The notes under the pieces: model-generated
Told to the model about the DNA's origin: nothing
Seen by the model: only the letters and a program-made list of their open reading frames with translations
Databases searched by the model: none
Source: Vibrio harveyi NBRC 15634 = ATCC 14126 = KCTC 12724
Lineage (GTDB): Bacteria > Pseudomonadota > Gammaproteobacteria > Enterobacterales > Vibrionaceae
Reading direction: 5' to 3'
NCBI RefSeq assembly: GCF_001591145.1
Contig: NZ_BCUF01000021.1
Location: 1-64,000, forward strand
DNA length: 64,000 nucleotides
Part shown: one piece after another, positions 55,202 to 63,131 of the stretch
How the letters are laid out: the number at the start of each line of letters is the position of its first letter
How positions within the stretch are numbered: the first letter of the stretch is position 1
Made by a program: the position numbers and the translations under genes

Positions 55202-56821
55202 TTAAACGAGTTCGAGTAATTTATTTTTATTCACTTTACCTACTGGCGTTTTGGGTAATACATCAACAAAAACGACCATATCTGGGATCTTAAAATCAGC
55301 CAGCCCACGCCCTCGTAAGAAACGCTTTATCTCGATCGGTTTCGGGGCTTGCTGCGGGCAAACTAAGGCAGCACAACTGCGCTCCCCAAGGTAATCATCT
55401 GGGATGGCAATAACAGCAGCATCATGGACACAATCGTGCGCCAGCAAATGGTTCTCGACCTCTTCTGCTGCGATTTTTTCACCCCCTCGGTTAATCTGAT
55501 CTTTGTCGCGACCAACAACTTTCAAATTGCCCTCTTCAGTCAGCAGTACCACATCGCCAGTACGGTAGTAGCCTTGCTCGGTGAATGAACGCTGATTGTG
55601 CTCTGGAGCCCGGTAGTAACCTTGAATGGTATAAGGTCCACGCACGAACAAAATACCTTCCGTACCTTGCGGGACAGGGTTACCCATTTCATCGAGTATC
55701 AACAGTTCATCAGCAGGTGACATTGGGCGACCTTGCGTCGTGACAATCACGGACTCAGGATCATCTAGACGGGTGTAGTTAACTAGCCCTTCAGCCATGC
55801 CAAATACTTGCTGTAAGGTACAACCAAGTTCAGGTTTGATACGCTTTGCCGCTTCCTCACTAAAACGAGCCCCCCCAACTTGCAGCACTTCTAATGAAGT
55901 AAGGTCATGTCGAGTTCTTGCGGCTTCATCGAGCCACAATAGTGCCAACGGTGGCACTAAAGCGGCTACGGTAATTCGGTACTTTTCAATCAAAGAAAAG
56001 GCAGTTTGAGGGCTTGCGTCTGGAGCAAGTACAACGGTGCCACCCGCCATAAAACAGCCCAACGCACCGGGAGAACTCAATGGGAAATTGTGGGCGGCCG
56101 GTAAAACACAAAGGTAACGCGTATTTGGCGAGAATTGGCAAACCTCATTGCTCGCTCGCACACTGTATAGATAGTCGTAATGTGTGCGAGGAATAAGCTT
56201 AGGTGTGCCAGTCGTACCACCCGATAATTGGAAAAAGGCAAAATCTTCACCGCGATGAACTTGAGGTTCAACATTGTCTAGCAAGAGCGCTCTAAGGGCT
56301 ACGCAACCAATCGGCATGGCACTCATGTCACCCGCCCAAACGATGTTCTTTAAGCCTGGTAATTCAGACGCTACTTGCAGCGCAATATCAGCCGTATCGA
56401 CGCCGAGTTGAGGAGCAGTGATTAACGCTTTTGCCTGTGTAAAATGACAAAAGTATCGAATCTCCGAATAACGATGAGCGGGTAACGCAAGCACAGGTTG
56501 AACGCCAATTTTAAGCAGTGCAAAAAAGCTAATGTAAAACTCGCCTATGTTAGGCAAATGCAAAACGACCTTGTCGCCAGATTTAAGATTCAGAGTCGAT
56601 TGGAAACCAGCAGCTAACTTATCAACATGCTCAAGTAACGATTGATACGTCCACTGTCGCTCCCCGTCAACTAGAGCAACATGGTTAGGAGAAATAGAGA
56701 CGCTTGCCTCAAGCATCTCTGGAATGGTTTGCTCTGTCCAAAAGCCCGCTTGGCGGTATTGCTTTGCTAAACCTTCTGACCAAGGTGTAAAGCCAGAGGC
56801 ATTCATGCTTAAGCAAGTCAT
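55202..56821 (-). CDS. 2,3-Dihydroxybenzoate-AMP ligase, EntE-like
   Basis: Activates 2,3-dihydroxybenzoate and loads it on the aryl carrier domain. A 539-residue ANL-family enzyme (EntE 536) with P-loop FQLSGGTTGTPKLIPRTH, FGMAEGLVNYT, GYYRTGDVV and the final lysine PKTPVGKVNKNKL. The EntE-type N-terminal FTPWSEGLAKQYRQAGFW is present. The start ATG at 56821 overlaps the isochorismate synthase stop (ATGA), so the pair is translationally coupled; an ATG five codons later is also possible. Confidence 0.93.
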   Translation of the reverse strand: MTCLSMNASGFTPWSEGLAKQYRQAGFWTEQTIPEMLEASVSISPNHVALVDGERQWTYQSLLEHVDKLAAGFQSTLNLKSGDKVVLHLPNIGEFYISFFALLKIGVQPVLALPAHRYSEIRYFCHFTQAKALITAPQLGVDTADIALQVASELPGLKNIVWAGDMSAMPIGCVALRALLLDNVEPQVHRGEDFAFFQLSGGTTGTPKLIPRTHYDYLYSVRASNEVCQFSPNTRYLCVLPAAHNFPLSSPGALGCFMAGGTVVLAPDASPQTAFSLIEKYRITVAALVPPLALLWLDEAARTRHDLTSLEVLQVGGARFSEEAAKRIKPELGCTLQQVFGMAEGLVNYTRLDDPESVIVTTQGRPMSPADELLILDEMGNPVPQGTEGILFVRGPYTIQGYYRAPEHNQRSFTEQGYYRTGDVVLLTEEGNLKVVGRDKDQINRGGEKIAAEEVENHLLAHDCVHDAAVIAIPDDYLGERSCAALVCPQQAPKPIEIKRFLRGRGLADFKIPDMVVFVDVLPKTPVGKVNKNKLLELV

Positions 56822-58038
56822 TGAACCACCTCCATATTCTCACGGATTTCAATACCCAGAGCGTTCAATACAGTGCGCATTTTATTTCCTGTTTCTTCAA
56901 GCTCACTTTGTGGCTCAGATCCGGAGACGATCCCAGCTCCGGCATAAACTCGAATACGCTTCTTCTCAACTTCAGCGCAGCGGATCACAACAACCCATTC
57001 GCCATTACCACGAGCGTCTACCCAACCAACAAGACCCGTGAAATAGCCCCGATCAAAGGGCTCCACTTGACTGATGAAATCGTAAGCTTGAGCCGTAGGA
57101 TAGCCACACACGGCAGGCGTTGGGTGAAGCGCACTCGCCAATTTCAGAACGCTGGTATTGGCATCGGAAACCGTCCCTTCAATACGAGTCGAAAGGTGCA
57201 ACATGGCTTTGGTTTCAATAACCGACGGCACCATAGGCACATAAAGGTTATGACACCAAGGTTGAAGCGCTTTTTCTACCGCATCGACCACTACCGCATG
57301 CTCATGAAGATCTTTGCTACTCTCCATCATGAGCTCGCCTTGCTGCTGATTCATTGATGCATTTTCACAACGTCGACGAGAACCTGCCAGAGGATTTGAG
57401 CACACATGAGGACCTTTGCGGGATACCAGTAATTCAGGGCTGGATCCCATCAAATAAGCGTCAGAATGACCACCGCCGATACGAGTAGAAAAGGTATAAC
57501 CACCAGGATTTTGCTTGAGTAAGGTTTTGAGGAAGCGAGCTCGATCGATTTCATCTTGTGTATCCACTTGCATCGTGCGTGACAACACCACTTTATCAAG
57601 AGCGATATTTTCTTGGCTGCAACGATGAGTGGCAAGCTCAACACTATGCATGTATTCAGTAGGCGTCGGGATAGGTTGAATAGAAGAAGGATGACAGTCG
57701 TTGCAACCATCGATATCTAATACTTTATCCGGTCTGATCGGTGACGTAGTGATCAAACGCTCAGGGACGATAAAGTGCACGGGATTATGTTCAGAAAACG
57801 GTATTACACCAACGGCAATAGGGTTGTCATTCCCCTCTTCCTTCGCCGATTCTAGTAATTTGCTAATGTGAGTATCTAACTCTGAGAATTTAACTTGTTG
57901 GGAAAATTCTGCAGCAATGCCTTGCGTAAGCAACGTCACCGTCGGTGAGCTAAAGAAGAACGAAGCGTCATCCGTATGGGCGTTGAGAAACTCTGTGAGC
58001 ATAGTACTGCTTCCCATGGAGTTACGAAGCATAATCAT
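56818..58038 (-). CDS. Isochorismate synthase for siderophore synthesis, EntC-like
   Basis: First enzyme of the DHB branch: chorismate to isochorismate. A 406-residue MST-family enzyme (EntC 391) with KVVLSRTMQVDT, FSTRIGG, YLMGSSPELLVSRKG, NPLAGSRRRCE, HLSTRIEGTVSD, ALHPTPAVCGYPT and AGAGIVSGSEPQSELEE. It heads a tightly spaced minus-strand operon (entC-entE-entB-entF-ChaN-like homologues). Two Fur boxes lie 31-49 and 96-114 bases before its start. The MenF paralogue at 14.1-15.4 kb serves menaquinone. Confidence 0.93.
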   Translation of the reverse strand: MIMLRNSMGSSTMLTEFLNAHTDDASFFFSSPTVTLLTQGIAAEFSQQVKFSELDTHISKLLESAKEEGNDNPIAVGVIPFSEHNPVHFIVPERLITTSPIRPDKVLDIDGCNDCHPSSIQPIPTPTEYMHSVELATHRCSQENIALDKVVLSRTMQVDTQDEIDRARFLKTLLKQNPGGYTFSTRIGGGHSDAYLMGSSPELLVSRKGPHVCSNPLAGSRRRCENASMNQQQGELMMESSKDLHEHAVVVDAVEKALQPWCHNLYVPMVPSVIETKAMLHLSTRIEGTVSDANTSVLKLASALHPTPAVCGYPTAQAYDFISQVEPFDRGYFTGLVGWVDARGNGEWVVVIRCAEVEKKRIRVYAGAGIVSGSEPQSELEETGNKMRTVLNALGIEIRENMEVVQ

Positions 58039-58068
58039 CTCTCAAACTGTATTAAACATAGCGTCCTA

Positions 58069-58087
58069 AATGAGATTCCTTCTCATT
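58069..58087. promoter_or_regulatory. Proximal Fur box of the entC operon
   Basis: AATGAGATTCCTTCTCATT has perfect 7-bp outer arms (AATGAGA / TCTCATT) and matches the vibrio AATGATAATNATTATCATT pattern at about 14 positions. It lies 31 bases before the entC start. Confidence 0.6.
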
Positions 58088-58133
58088 TGAAGAATGAGAC
58101 TACACACCTAGTTACAATTATTCAATCATTTTT

Positions 58134-58152
58134 GATAATAATTATCATTCGC
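58134..58152. promoter_or_regulatory. Distal Fur box of the entC operon
   Basis: GATAATAATTATCATTCGC matches the Fur consensus GATAATGATAATCATTATC at about 14-15 positions, including the GATAAT and ATCATT cores. It lies about 96 bases before the entC start. Confidence 0.75.
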
Positions 58153-58221
58153 ATAACTTATAGTTTTATAAATTAATATTCTTAAACAAATAGAACCTCA
58201 AACAAACAATTCACCATACTT

Positions 58222-58310
58222 ATATCTAAGTAGCTTCAAGGTGGAGGATTCAGAGCGACTTGCCTTGGTTCGTATGCATCGTTAACAATTTTTGATTTGG
58301 ATCCATAGCC
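58222..58310. repeat. Partial copy of the MITE-like repeat
   Basis: The first 32 bases (58222-58253) match the left terminal repeat of the element at 5367-5631, sharing GCTTCAAGG/ACTTCAAGG and GGATTCAGAGCG. They join directly to a block (about 58256-58303) matching 5507-5553, so about 105 bases of interior and the whole right end are missing. It lies between the entC operon promoter and the end of the lipoprotein gene. Confidence 0.65.
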
Positions 58311-58348
58311 AAAAAGAAAGGGCTAACGCCATCAGCCGTCAGCCCTTT
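58311..58348 (-). terminator. Terminator of the ChaN-like lipoprotein gene
   Basis: AAAGGGCT (58317-58324) pairs with AGCCCTTT (58341-58348), with further inner pairs (ACGCC/CCGT). On the minus strand it is followed by CTTTTTGG. It lies 28 bases after the stop. Confidence 0.8.
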
Positions 58349-58376
58349 CTCAATCTTTATTTCAATTAACAGCGCA

Positions 58377-59483
58377 TCAGTTGTTATCAACAAAGCCGTA
58401 TTTCTTATCACTTAATGAGCGAATCTCATTGAAGCGGTCTTGCGTCTTCCCACCGATAATATCGACGCGTCTTTGCATCTCATTTACCCACTCCCTATCT
58501 TCCATCACATCACGAGGGAATACCGTTGTTCGTTGGTTATCACCCAGATAAAGAAAAGCATCAAACAAACCACCGACTTGGGCGTCCATGTCGTCCATCG
58601 CAGCAAGCTTATAACGGGCTTTTGGTAATAAATCGATAAACCTCAGATCAGCAATCGGACTTTTTGCGACCTCAAGAAGCGCCGGAGCTTTTACGTCATG
58701 AAACGTCTTCACCACTTCTGGTTCCGTCATTGGCCAAATCAAGTAGGTACTATTGGGAAACGCTTGCTCTAATCGTGTCGCCAATGGCCAAGCACTGGCT
58801 TGTGTTTTTGCAACGTAATTCCGCGGCGCATTCACCAAATGGAAAGCCCCAAAAATCAACAGTGCTTTCTGATTGTTTTGTATACGCTCAGCAGCAACTT
58901 GATAAAAATGATCCGTCTTGTTTTTAGCTGCTTGCTGCCATACCTTTTCATCACTCACAGTGCTCCAATCAAACGGTGCTTCGGCTAAATGCACATGGAT
59001 TTTTTTCCCTTTAGGTAGCGTTTGATTTCGCACCTTTATCGCTTTGAAGAAATCGGCATAAGCATCTGGCATCCAAGCCATAAAGTAGATCGAACCTCGC
59101 AAAATTGAGCGAAGCTGTTCATCACTCACGTCCCCACCAGCTAAGTAGTTATCCAGCACAGGTTGGTACTTTGCATTGCCAAACTCCACCACAATATGCG
59201 TGACTTGATCTGAAAATGCAGGAGTCGAAACCAGCTCTGTTGCATAGCGCAAGAAAGCATCATTCCAATGATAATCGCCAATACCCACAAAGTTGTGTTG
59301 CTTAAACGCATTAAGAATCGCAGCGTCTGCTGATTTAGCTTGCTCGACCACTTGTTCGATTTTTTGCTCGGACAGATCTACCTCTGCGTAGTGTGGTAAA
59401 TACTCACATCCAGCCAACCCGATAAGCCCTAACGTGAGCAACCAAGGTTTGATTTTCCAACCTAGTTTGTTCGTCAATTTCAT
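58377..59483 (-). CDS. ChaN/Tiki/EreA-like lipoprotein of the siderophore cluster
   Basis: A 368-residue predicted lipoprotein: basic n-region, hydrophobic stretch and lipobox LAGC (Cys at about residue 26). The body has NFVGIGDYHWNDAF (GDxHW), HIVVEFGNAKYQPVLDNYLAGG, AEAPFDWS and a second His in LLIFGAFHLVN. It is a clear paralogue of the cytoplasmic protein at 49.3-50.3 kb. The Shine-Dalgarno AAGGAGGT lies only two bases before the ATG at 59483 but eight bases before a TTG two codons later, so the true start may be that TTG. A Fur box (59510-59528) lies between it and the divergent entA homologue, so it should be made under iron starvation. Possible roles: haem or ferri-siderophore binding, or hydrolysis of the trilactone; none is proven. 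Confidence 0.75.
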   Translation of the reverse strand: MKLTNKLGWKIKPWLLTLGLIGLAGCEYLPHYAEVDLSEQKIEQVVEQAKSADAAILNAFKQHNFVGIGDYHWNDAFLRYATELVSTPAFSDQVTHIVVEFGNAKYQPVLDNYLAGGDVSDEQLRSILRGSIYFMAWMPDAYADFFKAIKVRNQTLPKGKKIHVHLAEAPFDWSTVSDEKVWQQAAKNKTDHFYQVAAERIQNNQKALLIFGAFHLVNAPRNYVAKTQASAWPLATRLEQAFPNSTYLIWPMTEPEVVKTFHDVKAPALLEVAKSPIADLRFIDLLPKARYKLAAMDDMDAQVGGLFDAFLYLGDNQRTTVFPRDVMEDREWVNEMQRRVDIIGGKTQDRFNEIRSLSDKKYGFVDNN

Positions 59484-59509
59484 TACCTCCTTGTTAACAT
59501 TATGACAAC

Positions 59510-59528
59510 GATAACAAAAATCATTATC
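59510..59528. promoter_or_regulatory. Fur box between the lipoprotein gene and entA
   Basis: GATAACAAAAATCATTATC matches the 19-bp Fur consensus at 16 positions. It sits in the 92-base gap between the two divergent starts and can repress both. Confidence 0.82.
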
Positions 59529-59575
59529 ATCTATCTAGTTTGAATATGATATTTACAGCACGAAGGGAGAGGGTT

Positions 59576-60367
59576 ATGAATGAAAACAACACAGAATTCA
59601 AAAGTAAACTGTGCCTAGTGACTGGTGCAGGGCAAGGTATTGGGCTTGCCTGTGCCAAAAGCTTATTGGAACAAGGGGCTACTGTGATTGCCTGCGATAT
59701 CACGCAAGCTCTGCTAGAGGAATTCAAACAATCTTTGCCAAAAAAACAGCAAGCTCGAACGTTGCTACTTCCCTTTGACTTAACCAACACCACAGCCGTT
59801 CAGTATGCGTGTCATTATCTTGCTCAAGACAAGCTCATTCCTGACTACGTGATTACATGCGCCGGTGCGCTACATCTTGGTTCTGTTCTGGAACTCCCTC
59901 CTGAAGCGCTCATTAAAACGTTAGACGTGAACCTAAAGGGAACCATGCTACTGACACAACAACTGGCGAAATTACTGGTTCAAAATAACAAAAAAGGCGC
60001 GATTGTTGCGGTAGGTTCGAACGCAGCAGACACCCCAAGAGTCAACATGTCGGCGTATTGTTCGTCTAAAGCGGGACTTCATATGTGGGTGCAATGTTTG
60101 GGGTTAGAACTCGCGGCATACGGCATTCGCTGTAACATTGTTAGCCCTGGGTCAACCAGAACACCGATGCAAGAACAAATGTGGAATGAGTCCTATGGAG
60201 AACGAGAAACGATTCAGGGTAACTTAGCGTCACACCGGATTGGTATTCCTTTGAACAAGATTGCAGAAACCAAAGACATAACCAATGCGATTGAATTTTT
60301 ACTGAGTGAGAAAGCGGGTCACATTACCATGCACGATTTAAGAGTGGACGGCGGAGCAACTTTCTAG
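59576..60367 (+). CDS. 2,3-Dihydro-2,3-dihydroxybenzoate dehydrogenase, EntA-like
   Basis: A 263-residue short-chain dehydrogenase that oxidises the EntB product to 2,3-dihydroxybenzoate with NAD+. Cofactor motif LVTGAGQGIG, NAG-equivalent ITCAGALHLG, catalytic Ser in VGSNAADTPR and YCSSKAG (YxxxK), and the EntA-like end HITMHDLRVDGGATF. I choose the ATG at 59576 with the purine-rich AGGGAGAGGG upstream; the frame opens 12 codons earlier only at a TTG inside the Fur-box region. It is transcribed alone, divergent from the lipoprotein gene. Confidence 0.93.
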   Translation: MNENNTEFKSKLCLVTGAGQGIGLACAKSLLEQGATVIACDITQALLEEFKQSLPKKQQARTLLLPFDLTNTTAVQYACHYLAQDKLIPDYVITCAGALHLGSVLELPPEALIKTLDVNLKGTMLLTQQLAKLLVQNNKKGAIVAVGSNAADTPRVNMSAYCSSKAGLHMWVQCLGLELAAYGIRCNIVSPGSTRTPMQEQMWNESYGERETIQGNLASHRIGIPLNKIAETKDITNAIEFLLSEKAGHITMHDLRVDGGATF

Positions 60368-60391
60368 TTGCTCCAGATTTAAGAGAATGAG

Positions 60392-61111
60392 CTAACCTAA
60401 GAACTTAGGATGCAGTCCCTTTTCTAGCTTACGTCTCACTTTATATGACACATCGCCTAGTGTGATTTTCCCAGCGTTATTGCGGTCGATCCCTGCATTC
60501 TGGCGATAAGCAATTGATCCTTGTTTGAATAATACATGAGCAGCGGGTTTACCAATAGCCGCAGGATACAGGATCGCCATATACACATCCTCAAGAGAAG
60601 ACAGGCGGTTTCGGTAAGGCATAAAATACGCTTTCACATAATCGAGTTGCTCTAACGCACTCATTTGAGCAAGCTTCTTTGTGCTCGTACCAAGAGCTTC
60701 CGCGGTTGATGGCATAAATTGAATCAAACCCGTCGCCCCACTCCCCGAGCCGTTTTTAATGCTGGGGCTGAATGTCTCTGCTGTTTCAAAAGCCATGCAA
60801 GCCATCAGATGATTTGGATCGATGTTGAGATCTCGGGAAATATCATTCACTTTACTTTTAAACTCAGGAGATACGCGACTCCCCCAAGCAAGAGCATCTA
60901 CAGAAGGCGTCGAAAAGGGCACAGAAACATGACCTTTCTTGTAGAAAAATGAAGATGGAGAGAGGATTTTTAGAATTTTCTGATTCTTTTGAGTGTACGT
61001 ATCAGAAAGGGGAAAAACCTTATCTTTCTTGTGTTTAAGCTGCTTAATTTTTGTCAACTTATACAATAACTTAGAAACCGTTTTCACGATAAAACCACAT
61101 TTGGAAAACAT
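60392..61111 (-). CDS. Orphan SLT-domain lytic transglycosylase
   Basis: A 239-residue protein with a C-terminal SLT/lysozyme-like domain (about 95-205): the catalytic Glu is in CMAFETAETFSPSI, followed by GATGLIQFMPSTAEALG and a YVKAYFMPY helix. It lacks an evident signal peptide; the first 65 residues are basic (KIKQLKHKKDK) and of unknown type. The coding region is AT-richer than its neighbours. Such signal-less SLT proteins occur in phage lysis or tail modules and among T6SS-linked effectors; no such genes are adjacent, so the context gives no function. The Shine-Dalgarno (GGAG) is one base from the ATG, so the start is uncertain. Convergent with entA. Confidence 0.7.
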   Translation of the reverse strand: MFSKCGFIVKTVSKLLYKLTKIKQLKHKKDKVFPLSDTYTQKNQKILKILSPSSFFYKKGHVSVPFSTPSVDALAWGSRVSPEFKSKVNDISRDLNIDPNHLMACMAFETAETFSPSIKNGSGSGATGLIQFMPSTAEALGTSTKKLAQMSALEQLDYVKAYFMPYRNRLSSLEDVYMAILYPAAIGKPAAHVLFKQGSIAYRQNAGIDRNNAGKITLGDVSYKVRRKLEKGLHPKFLG

Positions 61112-61254
61112 GCTCCAAACTGTAATCCATTTCTCACTTATTTAACATCGTTATCAGTAATAACAAGCAAAAGTGTGAGATAGATCTTTTTAGCTTTCTG
61201 AGAGCGAACGAAGAAAGGACATAAATGCTGATTTCATCTTCATTCGTGTTCAAT

Positions 61255-62400
61255 TTATAAACCTTTAAATATTACCCCTCTATGGTGACCTAAGTAACGC
61301 TTATGTCTATGATGCACCTGAAAGGACATGTCTTCTTGTAATCCAAGAACCTCGGGTTTCTCTAGATAACTTGAAATCAAAACCTTCCCACTATCATTGA
61401 ATGATATGAATCCAAGATCGAATGCCTTATCGATATTTGGAATTAACAACAGCCCGTTAAATCTATCTAATCGCTCTTCGTTATCCGATTCACGCCAAGG
61501 CTTAATATGAGATGCCAATAGCAACTGCGTGTTCTTAAAACCCGTAACGGCACAACCCCCCCACATATCAATTAATTTTGACCTGAAGTGCCCCTGTCCC
61601 ATTCTTGTATTAACTAAAATAGTCTTTTCCGTCGAGCTGAGCTGCTTATCGTTCATTACTTGTCGAATATCTGCATTAACATCTATCTGAGATAAGTCGA
61701 CAAAAAAGTTTTCGTAGTGAGAAAGCGCAGCACTGTACATCCCTTTCCCCTTGATATCTCGAATTTTAAACTCAGGTAAACTTTGGGCTTTGAGCTTATA
61801 GTTCTTAAATTCACCGTATGATTTTACATCTGTAATTGGTTCTTGAATCTGTCCAGCATCCATAAGCCAGTTCGATATTGAACCACGAACTGCGCCCAAA
61901 TAGTTTTTCGCTGTTTTCTCTGACTTACCTAGGTCAATCAACCAGCGATAAAACAAAGACGCTAAATCTGAAAGGTTTGAAACAAGAGCATCTTTCAATT
62001 CATTTGAAACGATATAGCTACTCATATAATCATAAAGCTCATCATCAAGATAAGCATAAGCAATCGCTTTTGACGAGTATCGTTTGGTAGATTCCGCTTG
62101 AAAACCATCATTGTAAGACAAGTGCCAAAATCCCTCACTTCTCAGAAAAAAGTAAGGATTTTCCGGTGTATCCCTATCATTCCCAGTAGCAAAGTTTGCT
62201 AAGTGATAAGTGAAACGCTCTTTGAGGACCTGGTTAAACTCTATTTTGTTGGAAGAGATATGTCCCGCCTGAATGAGCTCCATAACCGTGAGCAACATGC
62301 ACACTTTATGAGGGCTCTTTTTCCCATTAGAGCTATTCATATTCAGGCTACGGAATTTATCTACATAATATTGAAGTGACACGGCTTGTTCTTCTTTCAC
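61255..62400 (-). CDS. HNH endonuclease with DNA-recognition-like N-terminus
   Basis: A 381-residue protein in three parts. Residues about 15-115 resemble the sulfur-recognition (SBD) domain of ScoMcrA-type enzymes (KKSPHKVCMLLTVMELIQAG, NPYFFLRSEGFWHLS). Residues about 130-185 resemble a tyrosine-recombinase core-binding (SAM-like) fold (FYRWLIDLGKSEKTAKNYLGAVRG). Residues about 270-350 are an HNH_2 nuclease domain (CAVTGFKNTQLLLASHIKPW, then FNGLLLIPNIDKAFDLGFISF). I choose the GTG at 62400: it forms a GTGA overlap with the stop of the methyltransferase gene, while the longer frame starts at a TTG. A modification-dependent restriction role is inferred, and the domain matches are by eye. Confidence 0.75.
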   Translation of the reverse strand: MKEEQAVSLQYYVDKFRSLNMNSSNGKKSPHKVCMLLTVMELIQAGHISSNKIEFNQVLKERFTYHLANFATGNDRDTPENPYFFLRSEGFWHLSYNDGFQAESTKRYSSKAIAYAYLDDELYDYMSSYIVSNELKDALVSNLSDLASLFYRWLIDLGKSEKTAKNYLGAVRGSISNWLMDAGQIQEPITDVKSYGEFKNYKLKAQSLPEFKIRDIKGKGMYSAALSHYENFFVDLSQIDVNADIRQVMNDKQLSSTEKTILVNTRMGQGHFRSKLIDMWGGCAVTGFKNTQLLLASHIKPWRESDNEERLDRFNGLLLIPNIDKAFDLGFISFNDSGKVLISSYLEKPEVLGLQEDMSFQVHHRHKRYLGHHRGVIFKGL

Positions 62401-62987
62401 TTTAAAATCACAACGGTTTGCCAATAAACATCATCCCTCTTGAGCTGATCTTTACTGTCAGAAACTTGTCTAACGATAAGCGCATTGTTCTTTGCCAACT
62501 GCTCTAACTCTTGAACAGAAACAGGATAAGCTTTGCGCCCATCAGTGAACTCTCCATGGCGAAGGCTTATGACCAATCGACCATTGGGCGCAAGCAGATT
62601 AGAGAGCTTACGGAAAGCACGTTCACGATGAGAAGTAGCAAGATGCATCCAAACCGCGCTCACTAACACAAGATCAAAGCGAAGCCCCAAGTTGGTGGTT
62701 TTCTCAAGTGCTGGCAAAGAATCTTCCAACCAAACGACAGAATCATCAGTTTCAGCTTTTCCTAGTTTTAACAGCGACGTTGCAGGTTCCAGCGCAATAA
62801 CCTCGCAGCCTTTTTTGGCCATCCATTTAGCATCTCTTCCGGAGCCTGCGCCAACATCCAACACCCGATCACCAACAAGAGGCCAAAAAGCCTGCCAACT
62901 TGTATGCACTTGCTCAAAAGTTGTTGAATCATATTGCTCTGCTAATGAGCCAGCATTCTGATTATAAAAATGAAAAGTCGAAGACAT
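62397..62987 (-). CDS. Class I SAM-dependent methyltransferase
   Basis: A 196-residue Rossmann-type methyltransferase. SAM-binding motif I is RVLDVGAGSGRDAKWMAKKG (about residues 40-59), motif II EVIALEPA, and the post-motif region DLVLVSAVWMHL. It has no target-recognition domain and no DNA-methyltransferase catalytic motif (no DPPY/NPPF or PC), so it most resembles small-molecule or TehB/UbiG-like enzymes. It is coupled by a four-base overlap (GTGA) to the HNH nuclease gene downstream, so the two are likely one functional unit. The target is unknown. Confidence 0.78.
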   Translation of the reverse strand: MSSTFHFYNQNAGSLAEQYDSTTFEQVHTSWQAFWPLVGDRVLDVGAGSGRDAKWMAKKGCEVIALEPATSLLKLGKAETDDSVVWLEDSLPALEKTTNLGLRFDLVLVSAVWMHLATSHRERAFRKLSNLLAPNGRLVISLRHGEFTDGRKAYPVSVQELEQLAKNNALIVRQVSDSKDQLKRDDVYWQTVVILK

Positions 62988-63079
62988 GGTTGGGCTGCTG
63001 TTATTAAACTCATTAAATCATAAGGTTAAACGAAGACAGACGCCATCATGAGTGTTTAAAAATTTAGGTTCAACCGACG

Positions 63080-63108
63080 AAAAAGCCCCGCGATTTTTTG
63101 CGGGGCTT
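63080..63108 (-). terminator. Terminator of the halogenase-like gene
   Basis: AAGCCCCGC / GCGGGGCTT (9-bp perfect stem) with an 8-base A-rich loop (minus strand), followed by TTTTCG, 24 bases after the stop. Confidence 0.87.
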
Positions 63109-63131
63109 CGGTATTAAAAAGAGTGGGAGGA

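Noticed and set aside
56821..57357. A 178-codon plus-strand frame
   Set aside because: It is antisense to the isochorismate synthase gene, with no ribosome binding site or recognisable domain.
50264..58038. Vanchrobactin (vab) cluster label
   Set aside because: Gene content is similar, but the NRPS has one module with a serine-type pocket; vanchrobactin needs arginine and serine modules.
62397..62987. DNA methyltransferase of a classic restriction-modification pair
   Set aside because: It has SAM-binding motifs but no DPPY/NPPF or PC catalytic motif and no target-recognition domain.
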